Assembly (NCBI GenBank): GCA_015067885.1
Contig: SVLO01000008.1
Span: 1 to 64,000, forward strand
DNA length: 64,000 nucleotides
Source: Oscillospiraceae bacterium
GTDB taxonomy: Bacteria > Bacillota > Clostridia > Oscillospirales > Oscillospiraceae
Reading direction: 5' to 3'
In this document: piece after piece, positions 18,889-29,027 of the stretch
Layout of the letters: each line of letters begins with the position of its first letter
How positions within the stretch are numbered: position 1 is the first letter of the stretch
Notes under the pieces: generated by a model
The model's input: the letters and a program-made list of their open reading frames with translations, nothing else
Told to the model about the DNA's origin: nothing
The model's database searches: none
Program-made: the position numbers and the translations under genes

Positions 18889-20619
18889 TTACTTGGTACT
18901 CTTAAACGCGCCGAAGGCGCACATCTGCTCACACACGCCGCAGCCCACGCACAGGGTGCTGTCCACACGGGCCTTGCCGTCCTTCATGGAGATGGCGGGG
19001 CAGCCGATCTTCATGCAGGCCTTGCAGCCGCGGCACTTGTCCGTGTCCACAGTCAGGGGGGGATTGTGCTTGACGGTCTTGAGCAGGGCGCAGGGACGGC
19101 GGGAGATGATGACGGAGGGGGCGTCGGCAGCCAGCTCTTCCTTCAAAACGGCGTCGCAGGCCTTCAGGTCGTAGGGGTCCACTACACGCACCCGCTCAAA
19201 GCCCATGGCGCGGCACAGAGCCTCCAGGTCGATCTTGCCGGCGGGGTCGCCCTTGATATTATAGCCGGTGGTGGGGTTCTGCTGGTGGCCGGTCATGCCG
19301 GTGATGGAGTTGTCCACGATGATGACGGTGGAGTTGGAGCCGTTGTAGGCAATGTTGGCAAGGCCGGTCATGCCGGAGTGCATAAAGGTGGAGTCGCCGA
19401 TAACAGCCACCACGTTGCCGGCCTTGTTGTCCAGGGCCTTGTTAAAGCCGTGGACGGCGGACACGGAGGCGCCCATGCACAGGGTCATGTCCATGGCGGC
19501 CAGGGGAGCCACGGCGCCCAAGGTGTAACAGCCGATGTCGCCCAGCACGGTGCATTTGTTTTTGTTCAGGGTGTAGAACAGACCCCGGTGGGGGCAGCCG
19601 GCGCACATGACGGGGGGGCGGGGAGGAATGGCATCGGCCAGCGCCGTGCCGGTATGTACCTGGCCGCCCAGCTTCTCGGCCACCAGGTTCTGACAGAACT
19701 CGCCGGTGATGGGCAGCACGTCCTTGCCGGACACCTGGATGCCCAACTGGCGGCAGTGGTTTTCGATGATGGGGTCCAGCTCCTCCACCACCACGACCTT
19801 CTTCACCTTGGCGGCGAAGTCGCGGATGAGCTTGACGGGCAGGGGATTGGCCATGCCCAGCTTCAGCACGCTGACGGTGTCGCCGAACACTTCCTTCACA
19901 TACTGATAGCTGGTGGAGGAGGTAATGATGCCCAGCTCGGTGCCGCCCATCTCCACGCGGTTGATGGGGGCGGTCTCGGCCCATTCGGTCAGGTCGGCGG
20001 TGCGCTGCTCCACCACTGGGTGGCGGCGGATGGCGTTGCCGGGCATCATGACGAACTTGCCGATGTTCTTCTCATAGGTCTTGACGGGCTGCTCCACCCG
20101 GTCGGACAGCTCCACAAGGGACTGAGAGTGGGCCACGCGGGTACACATCTTCAGCAGTACGGGGGTGTCGAACTGTTCGCTCAGCTCAAAGGCCAGCTTG
20201 GCAAAGGCCAGGGACTCGGCGCTGTCACTGGGTTCCAGCATGGGGACCTTGGCGGCGATGGCGTGGTGGCGGGAGTCCTGCTCGTTCTGGGAGGAGTGCA
20301 TACCCGCGTCGTCGGCCACGCCGATGACCATACCGGCGTTAACGCCGGTGTAGGACATGGTATAAAGGGGGTCGGCGGCCACGTTCAGACCTACGTGCTT
20401 CATGGCGCAGAAGGAGCGCTTGCCCGCCAGGCACGCGCCGAAGGCGGCCTCCATGGCGACTTTCTCGTTGGGGGCCCACTCGCAGTAGATGGCGTCGAAC
20501 TTGACAGCCTCCTCGGTGATCTCGGTGCTGGGGGTGCCGGGGTAGCTGGAGATCACGCAACAGCCGCCCTCGTACAGGCCACGGGCAACGGCAGCGTTGC
20601 CCAACATCAGTTGTTTCAT
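18889..20619 (-). CDS. iorA: Indolepyruvate ferredoxin oxidoreductase subunit alpha
   Basis: 'SSYPGTPSTEITE', 'MCAGCPHRGLFYTL', 'GDIGCYTLG', C-terminal 4Fe-4S motifs 'CRGCKACMKIGCP' and 'CVGCGVCEQMC'. Confidence 0.95.
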   Translation of the reverse strand: MKQLMLGNAAVARGLYEGGCCVISSYPGTPSTEITEEAVKFDAIYCEWAPNEKVAMEAAFGACLAGKRSFCAMKHVGLNVAADPLYTMSYTGVNAGMVIGVADDAGMHSSQNEQDSRHHAIAAKVPMLEPSDSAESLAFAKLAFELSEQFDTPVLLKMCTRVAHSQSLVELSDRVEQPVKTYEKNIGKFVMMPGNAIRRHPVVEQRTADLTEWAETAPINRVEMGGTELGIITSSTSYQYVKEVFGDTVSVLKLGMANPLPVKLIRDFAAKVKKVVVVEELDPIIENHCRQLGIQVSGKDVLPITGEFCQNLVAEKLGGQVHTGTALADAIPPRPPVMCAGCPHRGLFYTLNKNKCTVLGDIGCYTLGAVAPLAAMDMTLCMGASVSAVHGFNKALDNKAGNVVAVIGDSTFMHSGMTGLANIAYNGSNSTVIIVDNSITGMTGHQQNPTTGYNIKGDPAGKIDLEALCRAMGFERVRVVDPYDLKACDAVLKEELAADAPSVIISRRPCALLKTVKHNPPLTVDTDKCRGCKACMKIGCPAISMKDGKARVDSTLCVGCGVCEQMCAFGAFKSTK

Positions 20620-20643
20620 CTTGGGTTCATCCTCTTTCTTTGG

Positions 20644-20949
20644 TTAGCTTTCTTTTTCTTCGTTCACGCGGTCGATCACGTGACCCACCACGCCGCCGGC
20701 CCCGCCGTCCAGCATGGAACGGCGCACACGGCTGATGGTAGCGCTGCTGGCGCCGGTTTTTTCCAAAATGTCCAGATAGACAAGGCCCTGCTTGAGATAA
20801 ACGGCCACGTCAAAGCGCTGCTCCATGGAGCGCAGCTCCGTAGGGGTACACAGGTCGTCAAAGAACCGGCAGCATTCGTCCAGATCCTTTAGCTTCAGTA
20901 TGGTTTCATACAGTGCGATGCTGCGTTCCTTCCGCTCTACTTTTGCCAT
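20644..20949 (-). CDS. YerC/YecD family TrpR-related protein
   Basis: 'LDECCRFFDDLCTPTELRSMEQRFDVAVYLKQGLVYLDILEKTGASSATISRV'. Confidence 0.9.
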   Translation of the reverse strand: MAKVERKERSIALYETILKLKDLDECCRFFDDLCTPTELRSMEQRFDVAVYLKQGLVYLDILEKTGASSATISRVRRSMLDGGAGGVVGHVIDRVNEEKES

Positions 20950-21088
20950 GGTAATGCTCCTTCCAAGTGGCGGCAAAGCCGCATATTTACCTGAATATAT
21001 TAACACATTAAAGTGTAATAGTAAAGAGCAAAAGACAGATTAAATATAAATAAACGTCCGGCTGTATGTGTGCAGCCGGACGTTTGGC

Positions 21089-23410
21089 TTATTCAGCGGT
21101 CAAAATGCGGACCTGACCGCCCTGTGCGGGATCTTTTTCATAGTAGGCACGCAGGGTAAGTCCGGAGGAGAGAGCAGCACGGATGCCGTCTTCGCCGGCT
21201 GACCAGGTGTCGGACGGGGTGATACAGACCTGCACACCCTCGCTGACAGGAAGGATCATGTTGCCACAGGATACAAACCATCGGTCGTCCTGCAGGAAAA
21301 AGTCTCCCGCCGTTACGGCTACAGAATCAAGGGTAGCCAGGCCTGCGGCCTGCGGGTTGCCGCCGGTGCCATTGCCGAGTGCGACACCGCTGAATGTGGG
21401 ATACCTGGTGTTTCCGTAGGAGGAAAGAAACTTGTGACTTACACCGCCGGAGTTTGTCAGGGTGGCCGCGTCGTTGTAGATACGCCTGCCGCCGCTGGTG
21501 GAGGCAATACCTTCCTCGCCGCGGTAGGGGGTGTAGGACCCGTAAAGCCAGCTGTTTCCCGTCACATCGTGCAGCAACAGCACATCTACCTGGCCGGCGC
21601 TGTTCAAGTGGGCCGCGCGAATGTCGGAGGAAGAAATGGTGTTGGTCCAGGTAATGTCGGAAAAGTCGGTGGACGCCTGTCCCCGCACGCCGGACAGACT
21701 GTATACGTAGCTGTAGTCGCCCTTTCCGCCGGCGTATTCGTAAATCCGGCAGCCGGGTGCCAGCGGATAGCTGCCAAGGGTCATGTCCGTCAATTGCAGT
21801 TGTCCGGAAATGGAGTCGGTGTACGCATAAGCGTAAATGGTGTCCTCATCTACACGGCAGCGTACCAGCACCCCGGCAAGGCGCACGTCCGCTTCCAGCT
21901 CGGCGGCGGTGATCACAAGGTCGCTGCCACACAGGGTGATGCTTGTACCGTCAGCGCTCAACACGCCCAGCATCTCGCCGGATCGGGGCGCGACGGCGGC
22001 GGCCACCTTGCCATTGTCGGTAAGAAGCAGGGTGACTTTGTCACCCAGTTTATACTGCCCCAAAGAGTCCCAGGCAGACTCCAGTACAGGCATGGCACAG
22101 CCGGCAACCGTTACGGTTTCCGCACCGTCAAGGGCGGGGGAGGCGGCTTGCAGATAGCCGGTGATGAAATAGTCGCTGGTGCGCAGTGTGCGGTTGGTGG
22201 AGTCAAAGTAAGCGGTGTCATAGCGGGCCAAATCATCGGCCGTGGCGGGAGCGCCGTTTTTGGTAATGGTGTAATTGCCGGAAATGCAGAGGGAACGCAC
22301 AAACTCAGTGGCGGGAGAGCTGGTTTGAGCATAGGTGGCGGCGGTGGTGGCGGTGGCTATTCCGGCGCTGATGTAGACATAGTTTACATTACCCTCGTCA
22401 TCGTAAAACAGCCGGGCGGTCTTACTCTTGTGGCTGTTGGCCTGCAGGTAGCCATTGGTGTTCCAGCTATACAGATCTTCACCAATGATGGTGGCGGCGC
22501 TGCCGGTGATTTTATGGAGTGTACCGGCAGTGTCTGTGATGCCGGAGGCCTTTGCCTGGGTGATGACCACGTCCCGGGTGCGGGTAGAGGAGGGCATGAA
22601 ACCAACCACTTTGCCGGCGCTGTTGACCAGCAGTTCGCCTATGCAGCCGATGAGGGCATCGGACTGCGTATTTTTTTGAGAGAAGTACTCGATGGAAACG
22701 CCGTTGCTGCCCACTACGCAGGCCTTGACCAGCTCGTCCTGTGTTCCGTTTTCCGCGTCGGTAGCCAGCAAAATGGCAGTTTTGGCAGCCGTGGTGTCGG
22801 AGAAGGAACAGTACAGCTCGGCGGAGCCTCCCTTGGGATGGGTGTTCAGCGTATTGTACAGCAGAATGGCGGCCTGACCGCGGCTGACACGGTCGTTGGC
22901 GGACAGGGACAAGCCTTCGTCAAGCTCCAGCGAATGGGCGTAGTTGACATAGTCGGTGGGCCAAACCTTTCCGATCTCCGTAGAGGTGTAATTCAACACC
23001 TTCAGCAGCAGAGTGGCGGCCTGCCCATAGGTAATGGGATCGTCCGGACCGAATTTGCCGTTTCCGTAGCCGGAAAGCAGATTCAGCGAGTAAGCCAGAT
23101 TGACATATCCGGTATACCAGTTTCCGGGCTTAACGTCGGTGAACAGAGTTTTTTGCGTATAGGTATTTACCAGATCCTTTTTACCTGTGGTGTGAATGAT
23201 CAACACGCAAAATTGGGCGCGGGTCAGCGTGGTGTCGGGGGAGTATTCACCCTGACGCACACCGCTGACGATACCCATACCTTCCAACACGCCGGCGGCA
23301 AGGGCCACATCCGGGTCGGAGATGTCGGTAAAGGTGGCGGCTGCGGGCGTACACAGCATACAGCAGAGCAGGCAGCCGGTCAGCAAAAGACAGAGAAATC
23401 TCTTTTTCAC
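21089..23410 (-). CDS. S-layer homology domain-containing protein
   Basis: Signal peptide and three N-terminal SLH repeats; GTG start at 23410 with GGAGG RBS (ORF track gives an upstream ATG at 23425). Confidence 0.87.
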   Translation of the reverse strand: MKKRFLCLLLTGCLLCCMLCTPAAATFTDISDPDVALAAGVLEGMGIVSGVRQGEYSPDTTLTRAQFCVLIIHTTGKKDLVNTYTQKTLFTDVKPGNWYTGYVNLAYSLNLLSGYGNGKFGPDDPITYGQAATLLLKVLNYTSTEIGKVWPTDYVNYAHSLELDEGLSLSANDRVSRGQAAILLYNTLNTHPKGGSAELYCSFSDTTAAKTAILLATDAENGTQDELVKACVVGSNGVSIEYFSQKNTQSDALIGCIGELLVNSAGKVVGFMPSSTRTRDVVITQAKASGITDTAGTLHKITGSAATIIGEDLYSWNTNGYLQANSHKSKTARLFYDDEGNVNYVYISAGIATATTAATYAQTSSPATEFVRSLCISGNYTITKNGAPATADDLARYDTAYFDSTNRTLRTSDYFITGYLQAASPALDGAETVTVAGCAMPVLESAWDSLGQYKLGDKVTLLLTDNGKVAAAVAPRSGEMLGVLSADGTSITLCGSDLVITAAELEADVRLAGVLVRCRVDEDTIYAYAYTDSISGQLQLTDMTLGSYPLAPGCRIYEYAGGKGDYSYVYSLSGVRGQASTDFSDITWTNTISSSDIRAAHLNSAGQVDVLLLHDVTGNSWLYGSYTPYRGEEGIASTSGGRRIYNDAATLTNSGGVSHKFLSSYGNTRYPTFSGVALGNGTGGNPQAAGLATLDSVAVTAGDFFLQDDRWFVSCGNMILPVSEGVQVCITPSDTWSAGEDGIRAALSSGLTLRAYYEKDPAQGGQVRILTAE

Positions 23411-23424
23411 AGAAATAACCTCCA

Positions 23425-24621
23425 TTAATCGTAACGCAGGGCGTCGATGGGATTGAGCAGAGCGGCTTTCCGCGCGGGCAGATAGCCGAATACGATGCCG
23501 ATGGCGGCGGAGCCGCCGAAGGCGATCAGAATGGACTGAATGGTGGGGGTGACTGTCATCTCCACCTCGAGCATAGTGGAAATGACCACGGTGGCAACGG
23601 AGGAAAGGCCAAAGCCCATGATGATACCAATGGCACCGCCGATGGCGCTGATGACGGCGGCCTCGATGACAAATTGGGAGAGGATGTACCGCTCTTTGGC
23701 GCCAAGTGCCTTTCGAATACCGATTTCACGGGTGCGCTCGGTGACGGAAACCAGCATGATGTTCATAATACCCACACCACCAACCACAAGGGAAATGCCG
23801 GCGATGACCGCCAGGACGGTGATGACTACGTTGATCATCTCCGTCATCATGTTAAGTACCGTAGACATACTGGTGACCCGGTAGGCATCGTCGGAGCGCA
23901 GGCGGGTGTACAGTTCCTGCTCCAGCACGTCGCTGGCAACAGAGGTCAGGTCCTCGTCTGTCAGCAGGATGGTGTAGGTGGAGGGGGTGCCTTGCCCGCT
24001 GAGACGGGCGGCGGTGGAGTAGGGGAGGAATACGACATCGTCACTGCCGCCCTCGTCCATCTCGTCCTCCTGCTGTTCCATGACGCCGATGACGGTGAAT
24101 TTGCTGCCGCCAAGGCGCAGCGTCTGTCCCACGGATTGGCCGGAAAACCACACGTCATCAATGTAGTTGCCCACGATGCAGACCTGACCGCGGTTGGCCA
24201 TGTCTACGTAGCTTAAACCGCGGCCCTGCTCCAGTTTATAACCCTTGATATTGAAATATCCCTCGCCCACACCGGTGGTGGAGGTGGAGGAGAGGGTCTC
24301 GCTGCCCACCTTGACAGTGCTGCGCATAGTCACGGTGGGGGACAGGCCGGAGAAGAAGGTGGCGTTGTCCTCTACGATTTCGTACATATCGTCCACCGAT
24401 ACCTCACGGGAAGTACCCGTGCCGGTCATGGTGACCGTCAGGGTGTTGGTACCCAGGTCCTGGAACATGGAGCGCATATAACCTTCCATTCCGTTGCCGA
24501 TACCGATGATGACCATGACGGCGGCGATGCCGATGATGATGCCCAGCATGGTCAAAAAGGCCCGGGCCTTTGAAGAACGAATATTCTGCAGGGCCAGGCG
24601 GAAACTTTCGGTCAGTCTCAT
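23425..24621 (-). CDS. ABC transporter permease (MacB-like / FtsX family)
   Basis: 'RAFLTMLGIIIGIAAVMVIIGIGNGM', 'VGGVGIMNIMLVSVTERTREIGIRKALGA'. Confidence 0.95.
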   Translation of the reverse strand: MRLTESFRLALQNIRSSKARAFLTMLGIIIGIAAVMVIIGIGNGMEGYMRSMFQDLGTNTLTVTMTGTGTSREVSVDDMYEIVEDNATFFSGLSPTVTMRSTVKVGSETLSSTSTTGVGEGYFNIKGYKLEQGRGLSYVDMANRGQVCIVGNYIDDVWFSGQSVGQTLRLGGSKFTVIGVMEQQEDEMDEGGSDDVVFLPYSTAARLSGQGTPSTYTILLTDEDLTSVASDVLEQELYTRLRSDDAYRVTSMSTVLNMMTEMINVVITVLAVIAGISLVVGGVGIMNIMLVSVTERTREIGIRKALGAKERYILSQFVIEAAVISAIGGAIGIIMGFGLSSVATVVISTMLEVEMTVTPTIQSILIAFGGSAAIGIVFGYLPARKAALLNPIDALRYD

Positions 24622-25358
24622 TGTCCGGCCACCTCGTCTTTCCGCACGCCGGAGGCGTGGTCGTCAGCGGGGCCGTCGTAGACCACTTTTCCGTCCTCCA
24701 GTCGGATGACTCGCTCCGCGGTGGCGGCGATGGAGTTATCGTGGGTGATGAGGACCACGGTGTTGCCGGCCTCGTGCAGGGACCGCAGGATACCCAGTAC
24801 CTCGCGGCCTGTGCGGGAGTCAAGGGCGCCGGTGGGTTCATCGGCCAAAATCACGCTGGGGTTGTTGGAGAGTGCGCGGGCGATGGAAACCCGCTGCTGC
24901 TGGCCGCCGGACAGCTGGCTGGGCAGGTTCTTGAGCTTGTCGGAAAGGCCGACACGCTCCAGTGCGCGCGTGGCGATCTCCCTGCGCTCTTTACGGCCCT
25001 TGCCGGCATACATCAGCGGGACGGCCACATTGTCCAAAACGGACAGCTTGGGCAGCAGATTGTATTGCTGGAAGATGAAGCCCAGCTTTTCGTTGCGGAA
25101 TTGAGCAAGGGTATCCTTGCTCATCTGTCCCACATTTTGGCCGTCCAAAAGATAGTCGCCGCTGGTGGGGACATCCAAACAGCCGATAATATTCATACAG
25201 GTGGATTTACCGGAACCGGACTTGCCTACAATGGCCACAAACTCGCCCTCATAGATGGACAGATCGATGTTGTCGGCGGCACGCACAATGGTGTCGCCCA
25301 TGTAGTAGGTCTTACACACGCTGCGAAATTCGATCAGGGGAGGTGCTTTTTGTTCCAA
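24618..25358 (-). CDS. ABC transporter ATP-binding protein (MacB/LolD-like)
   Basis: Walker A 'GKSGSGKST', signature '[15 protein letters not shown]', Walker B '[13 protein letters not shown]'; overlaps the permease by 4 nt. Confidence 0.96.
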   Translation of the reverse strand: MEQKAPPLIEFRSVCKTYYMGDTIVRAADNIDLSIYEGEFVAIVGKSGSGKSTCMNIIGCLDVPTSGDYLLDGQNVGQMSKDTLAQFRNEKLGFIFQQYNLLPKLSVLDNVAVPLMYAGKGRKERREIATRALERVGLSDKLKNLPSQLSGGQQQRVSIARALSNNPSVILADEPTGALDSRTGREVLGILRSLHEAGNTVVLITHDNSIAATAERVIRLEDGKVVYDGPADDHASGVRKDEVAGQ

Positions 25359-25370
25359 GGTGGCACCCCC

Positions 25371-27041
25371 TTACCCGCGGCCGCCGGGCATACCGCCACC
25401 GCCGGAGGGCATGCCGCCCATTTGGCCGCCCATGGGCATACCGCCCATACCCATGCCGGGCATCATGCCGAACATATTGTTGCTGCCGGTGGCGGGCTGC
25501 CAGGTGATCTGGTCACCTGCGGACAGACCGGAGGTGATTTGGACATATTCGCTGTCCGAGATACCGATGGTCACCTTGACATAGTCATAACCGTCGGGGG
25601 CGCCGGCGCCGGTTGAGCCGTCGGCGGTCTTAACCAGTACGCGGCTGCCGGTCTGCACGGCGTCCAGGGGGATGGTCAGCACGTTGGGGTTTTCACTGAT
25701 GAGGATGGCCACGTCTACGTTCATGCCGGGCAGCAGACCGTCCGTCTGGTCGATCTGCACCTTGACGGGATATGTGGTCACGCCGCCGGAGGCGGTACCG
25801 TTGATACTGACTTCGGTAACAATACCCTCGTAGGTTTTGCCTTCAATGGAGTCGCAGGTGACCTGCGCCCGCTGGCCCACAGACACATTGTGAATATCCA
25901 GCTCGTCAATGTATAAGGTGACGGTCAGGCAGGACAGGTCAAAGATAGTGCAAAGGGTTTTGCCGGTTTCTGCGTTTTCGCCGGCCTTATAGTATTTATC
26001 GACAATGGTGCCGTCGATGGGAGCCTGAATGGTGTAGTTGTCCAAGGCGTCGTACCGATCCTCAAGGGAGAGTTCCGCATCCCGCAGATTGTCGCGGGCG
26101 GTAGTGATCTCATCGTCGATGGTATCGCTGGACAGCTCCACAAGCAGTTGGCCGGCTTGTACGATCTCACCGTTGCGCACGTGGGTGGAGTCTGCGGTGC
26201 CGGAAACCTCTGCGCTGACGGTTTTGCGGGCGCAGGCCTCAAAGCCGTCCTCGTCAGTGATTGTGGGATAAATTTCGCCGGCGGAGTCCTGCAGCCAACA
26301 GGTCGCAGAGGACTCCAAAGACAGGGAACCGGGGTTTTTGACCTGCACCGTCACGGCGAAACAGGAAACGCCGGTAGGGGACAGGCGGCGCAGACTATGT
26401 ACCTGTTTAACGCTGCCGGTCAAAGTGAGCATTTGGTCCGGCACAGAAACGGTAGCGGTCATGCCGGGGTGAATTCTGGAGGCATACTCATCACTGTAAT
26501 ACTCGGTTAAAAGCAAGGTTCCGGTGTCCTCGATGGTAGCAACCAGCGTACCGTTGTTGACCTTGTTGCCCGCCTGAATGGAAAAACCGGAGATGGTTCC
26601 GCCGATGGGGGCGGTGATCTTCAGATCCTGCTTGGATTGCAGCACCTTGTCATAGCTTTTCTGCCGCTGCTCCAGCGTGTTCTCGGCGCGCTCGATGTTG
26701 CTGGCGGCATCGGAGGAGTCCACTCGGTACAGAACGTCGTCCTTTGCCACCACGTCACCGGTTTCAAAGTCGGCGGACAGAATTTCCCCCGAAACCAGAC
26801 TGATGACCGTGTAGGAGTTGGCAGGCTCCAAAGAGCCGCTGTCCGTCAGAGTAGAGGTCAGGTCGCGCAGCTGGGCTGTGTCATATCGGTACTGGGACTG
26901 AACTGCCTGTGAGGTCTTTTGTCCTCTTGTCAGCAGAAAAATTGCAAGGGCAATTACAGCCACAATAACGACCAGTATAATGATGAGCTTTTTGGAAAAC
27001 GCCCTGGCGCGATTCTTGGATGAGGTTTTTACCTTTTTCAT
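25371..27041 (-). CDS. HlyD/RND-type periplasmic adaptor-like subunit of efflux system
   Basis: N-terminal TM, biotinyl-lipoyl-like motifs 'GEILSADFETGDVVAKDDVLYRVD'; G/M-rich C-terminal tail. Confidence 0.92.
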   Translation of the reverse strand: MKKVKTSSKNRARAFSKKLIIILVVIVAVIALAIFLLTRGQKTSQAVQSQYRYDTAQLRDLTSTLTDSGSLEPANSYTVISLVSGEILSADFETGDVVAKDDVLYRVDSSDAASNIERAENTLEQRQKSYDKVLQSKQDLKITAPIGGTISGFSIQAGNKVNNGTLVATIEDTGTLLLTEYYSDEYASRIHPGMTATVSVPDQMLTLTGSVKQVHSLRRLSPTGVSCFAVTVQVKNPGSLSLESSATCWLQDSAGEIYPTITDEDGFEACARKTVSAEVSGTADSTHVRNGEIVQAGQLLVELSSDTIDDEITTARDNLRDAELSLEDRYDALDNYTIQAPIDGTIVDKYYKAGENAETGKTLCTIFDLSCLTVTLYIDELDIHNVSVGQRAQVTCDSIEGKTYEGIVTEVSINGTASGGVTTYPVKVQIDQTDGLLPGMNVDVAILISENPNVLTIPLDAVQTGSRVLVKTADGSTGAGAPDGYDYVKVTIGISDSEYVQITSGLSAGDQITWQPATGSNNMFGMMPGMGMGGMPMGGQMGGMPSGGGGMPGGRG

Positions 27042-27155
27042 GCCGAGAAACTCCTTTTCGAAAAGTTGGGACGAGAATACCGATACAATTTAACCCAAAA
27101 ATATGAACAGAAAAAGAATGAACTGTAACGGAAGTGAAAATTTGTAAGTATGGAA

Positions 27156-27186
27156 AAGAGTCGGGACAGAGGTCCCGACTCTTTTG
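27156..27186. terminator. Intrinsic terminator
   Basis: AAAAGAGTCGGGAC...GTCCCGACTCTTTT. Confidence 0.8.
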
Positions 27187-27187
27187 G

Positions 27188-28495
27188 TCATTTGTTGACG
27201 TTTTCCAGCTTGATTTTGCGGCGGTTTTTGACCTCTTCCGACATGGGCTGGATGTCGCCGGCCTTTGTCAGCGCCCACTTGGTCATCATGGGACCGATCA
27301 GCTCATAGACCAAAACGGCAAACAGGGTAATGTTACGGATGAGGCTGCCTTCAGCGCCCAACTCCTTGGCGGCCAGGGTACACATACCAAGGGCCACACC
27401 GGCCTGAGGCAGCAGAGTGATGCCCAGGTACTTACAGGTGGCAGGGGGACAATGAGTCCACTTGGTGCTGATGTAGGAACCGGCGATCTTACCGGCGGAG
27501 CGGAACAGAATGTACACCACGCCCACGCCAACAATGGCAATGTTGGCAAACACGCCCAAATCCAGCTCCGCACCGCTGATGACGAAGAACAAAGCGAACA
27601 GGGGGGCGGTCCAGCGGTCGGACTTTTCCATCAGATCCTCGGACAGGGGGCAGGTGTTGCAGAATACGGTACCCAGCATCATGCACACCAGCAAAGAGGA
27701 GAAACCGATGTGGACCGGGCCCACGTCAAACTTCAGCATGGACAGAGAAACGGTCAGGAACACGAACGCAATGGTCATGCTCAGGCGGTTGGTATTGGAG
27801 TGGAACAGCTTTTCCAGCTGAGTCAGCAGCCAGCCCATCACAGCACCCAGTACCAGGGAAGCAAAAATCTCAATCAGAGGATTGAGGATAATGGAAACCA
27901 AATCGGTGGTGCCGCTGATGAGGGTGCGGGCGATGCCGAAGGACACGGCGAAGACGATCAAGCCTACCGCGTCATCCAGCGCTACCACGGGCAGCAGCAG
28001 GTCGGTAACGGGACCCTTGGCCTTGTACTGGCGTACCACCATCAGCGTGGCGGCGGGAGCGGTGGCGGTGGCGATGGCGCCGAGAATGATGGCCTGAGGC
28101 GCGGAAATCAGATCCTTGCCAAAGGTAAAATACAGACCCAACAGGGCGGCATCCACAAACAGGGTCGCGACCAACGCCTGGAAAATACCCACCACAACTG
28201 CCTGGCGACCGATGTGCTTCAATTCCTCCAAACGGAACTCGTTGCCGATGGAGAAGGCGATAAAGCCCAAGGCCACGCTGGAGATCAGGGACAGGGTCTC
28301 CACGGACTCCACACTGTCAAAGCTGAAATCCTGAAGAAGGTCGAAAAATTTGTTCAACCGACCAAGGCAGAACGGACCCACAAGAACGCCCGCCAGCAGA
28401 TAGGCGGTGACATCGGGCAATTTCAAGGGTTTGAGAACGCGGGTCATCAGCAGACCCGCCAATAACGCAACGGAAACGGAAATCAGAATGGCCAT
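27188..28495 (-). CDS. Cation:proton antiporter (Na+/H+ exchanger family)
   Basis: Multi-TM; 'VTAYLLAGVLVGPFCLG', 'VALDDAVGLIVFAVSFG'. Confidence 0.92.
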   Translation of the reverse strand: MAILISVSVALLAGLLMTRVLKPLKLPDVTAYLLAGVLVGPFCLGRLNKFFDLLQDFSFDSVESVETLSLISSVALGFIAFSIGNEFRLEELKHIGRQAVVVGIFQALVATLFVDAALLGLYFTFGKDLISAPQAIILGAIATATAPAATLMVVRQYKAKGPVTDLLLPVVALDDAVGLIVFAVSFGIARTLISGTTDLVSIILNPLIEIFASLVLGAVMGWLLTQLEKLFHSNTNRLSMTIAFVFLTVSLSMLKFDVGPVHIGFSSLLVCMMLGTVFCNTCPLSEDLMEKSDRWTAPLFALFFVISGAELDLGVFANIAIVGVGVVYILFRSAGKIAGSYISTKWTHCPPATCKYLGITLLPQAGVALGMCTLAAKELGAEGSLIRNITLFAVLVYELIGPMMTKWALTKAGDIQPMSEEVKNRRKIKLENVNK

Positions 28496-28670
28496 TATGG
28501 TGTTCCTCCCAATATGTTGTGGATAGACATTGCAAAGCCAATGCTATATTTATAAATAGGTGAGCGGCGAAACAAGTATAATCCATTTAGGAAAAAAAGC
28601 AAGCAGTGAAGTGGGAAAATACAGACGAAAAAATAAGAGAAGTTTTGTTCAATTCGACATAAAAATTCTG

Positions 28671-28699
28671 TTGACAAGAAGGGAGAAGTCTGTTATCAT
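28671..28699 (+). promoter_or_regulatory. Promoter of tRNA-Ala
   Basis: TTGACA - 17 nt - TATCAT, 41 nt upstream of the tRNA. Confidence 0.75.
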
Positions 28700-28740
28700 A
28701 TCCCTTGCGCTGAGGCGAAAGCCGGTGGTGCGCCGAATAT

Positions 28741-28816
<76 letters not shown>

Positions 28817-28948
28817 ACGGACATCCATTTGGATGTCCGTTTTTCTTTTATCCGTGAAAAATCCACAATCTCACCTCGAAAGTCCATTGCGGATTTTCAA
28901 AGCGGGTGGTAATATGTTAAAAACATTGCGAAAATGGGAAAACGAACA

Positions 28949-28977
28949 TTGTCACACAAGAGGTGCAATGATATAAT
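28949..28977 (+). promoter_or_regulatory. Promoter for the GH20-like / amidohydrolase operon
   Basis: TTGTCA - 17 nt - TATAAT. Confidence 0.7.
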
Positions 28978-29027
28978 CAAAGGAACAGAATGGAAATTGG
29001 TTCCATTGGAAAGAGGAGAGGTTGAAT

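Noticed and set aside
19066-20892. 608-aa + strand ORF opposite iorA
   Set aside because: Antisense shadow of a well-supported gene; low-complexity composition.
22320-22370. GGCGGCGGTGGTGGCGGTGGC-type low-complexity stretch
   Set aside because: Codon-level Ala/Thr repeats inside the SLH protein coding sequence, not an independent repeat element.
21434-23428. 664-aa + strand ORF opposite the SLH protein
   Set aside because: Antisense shadow ORF; Gly/Val-rich with no domain signature.
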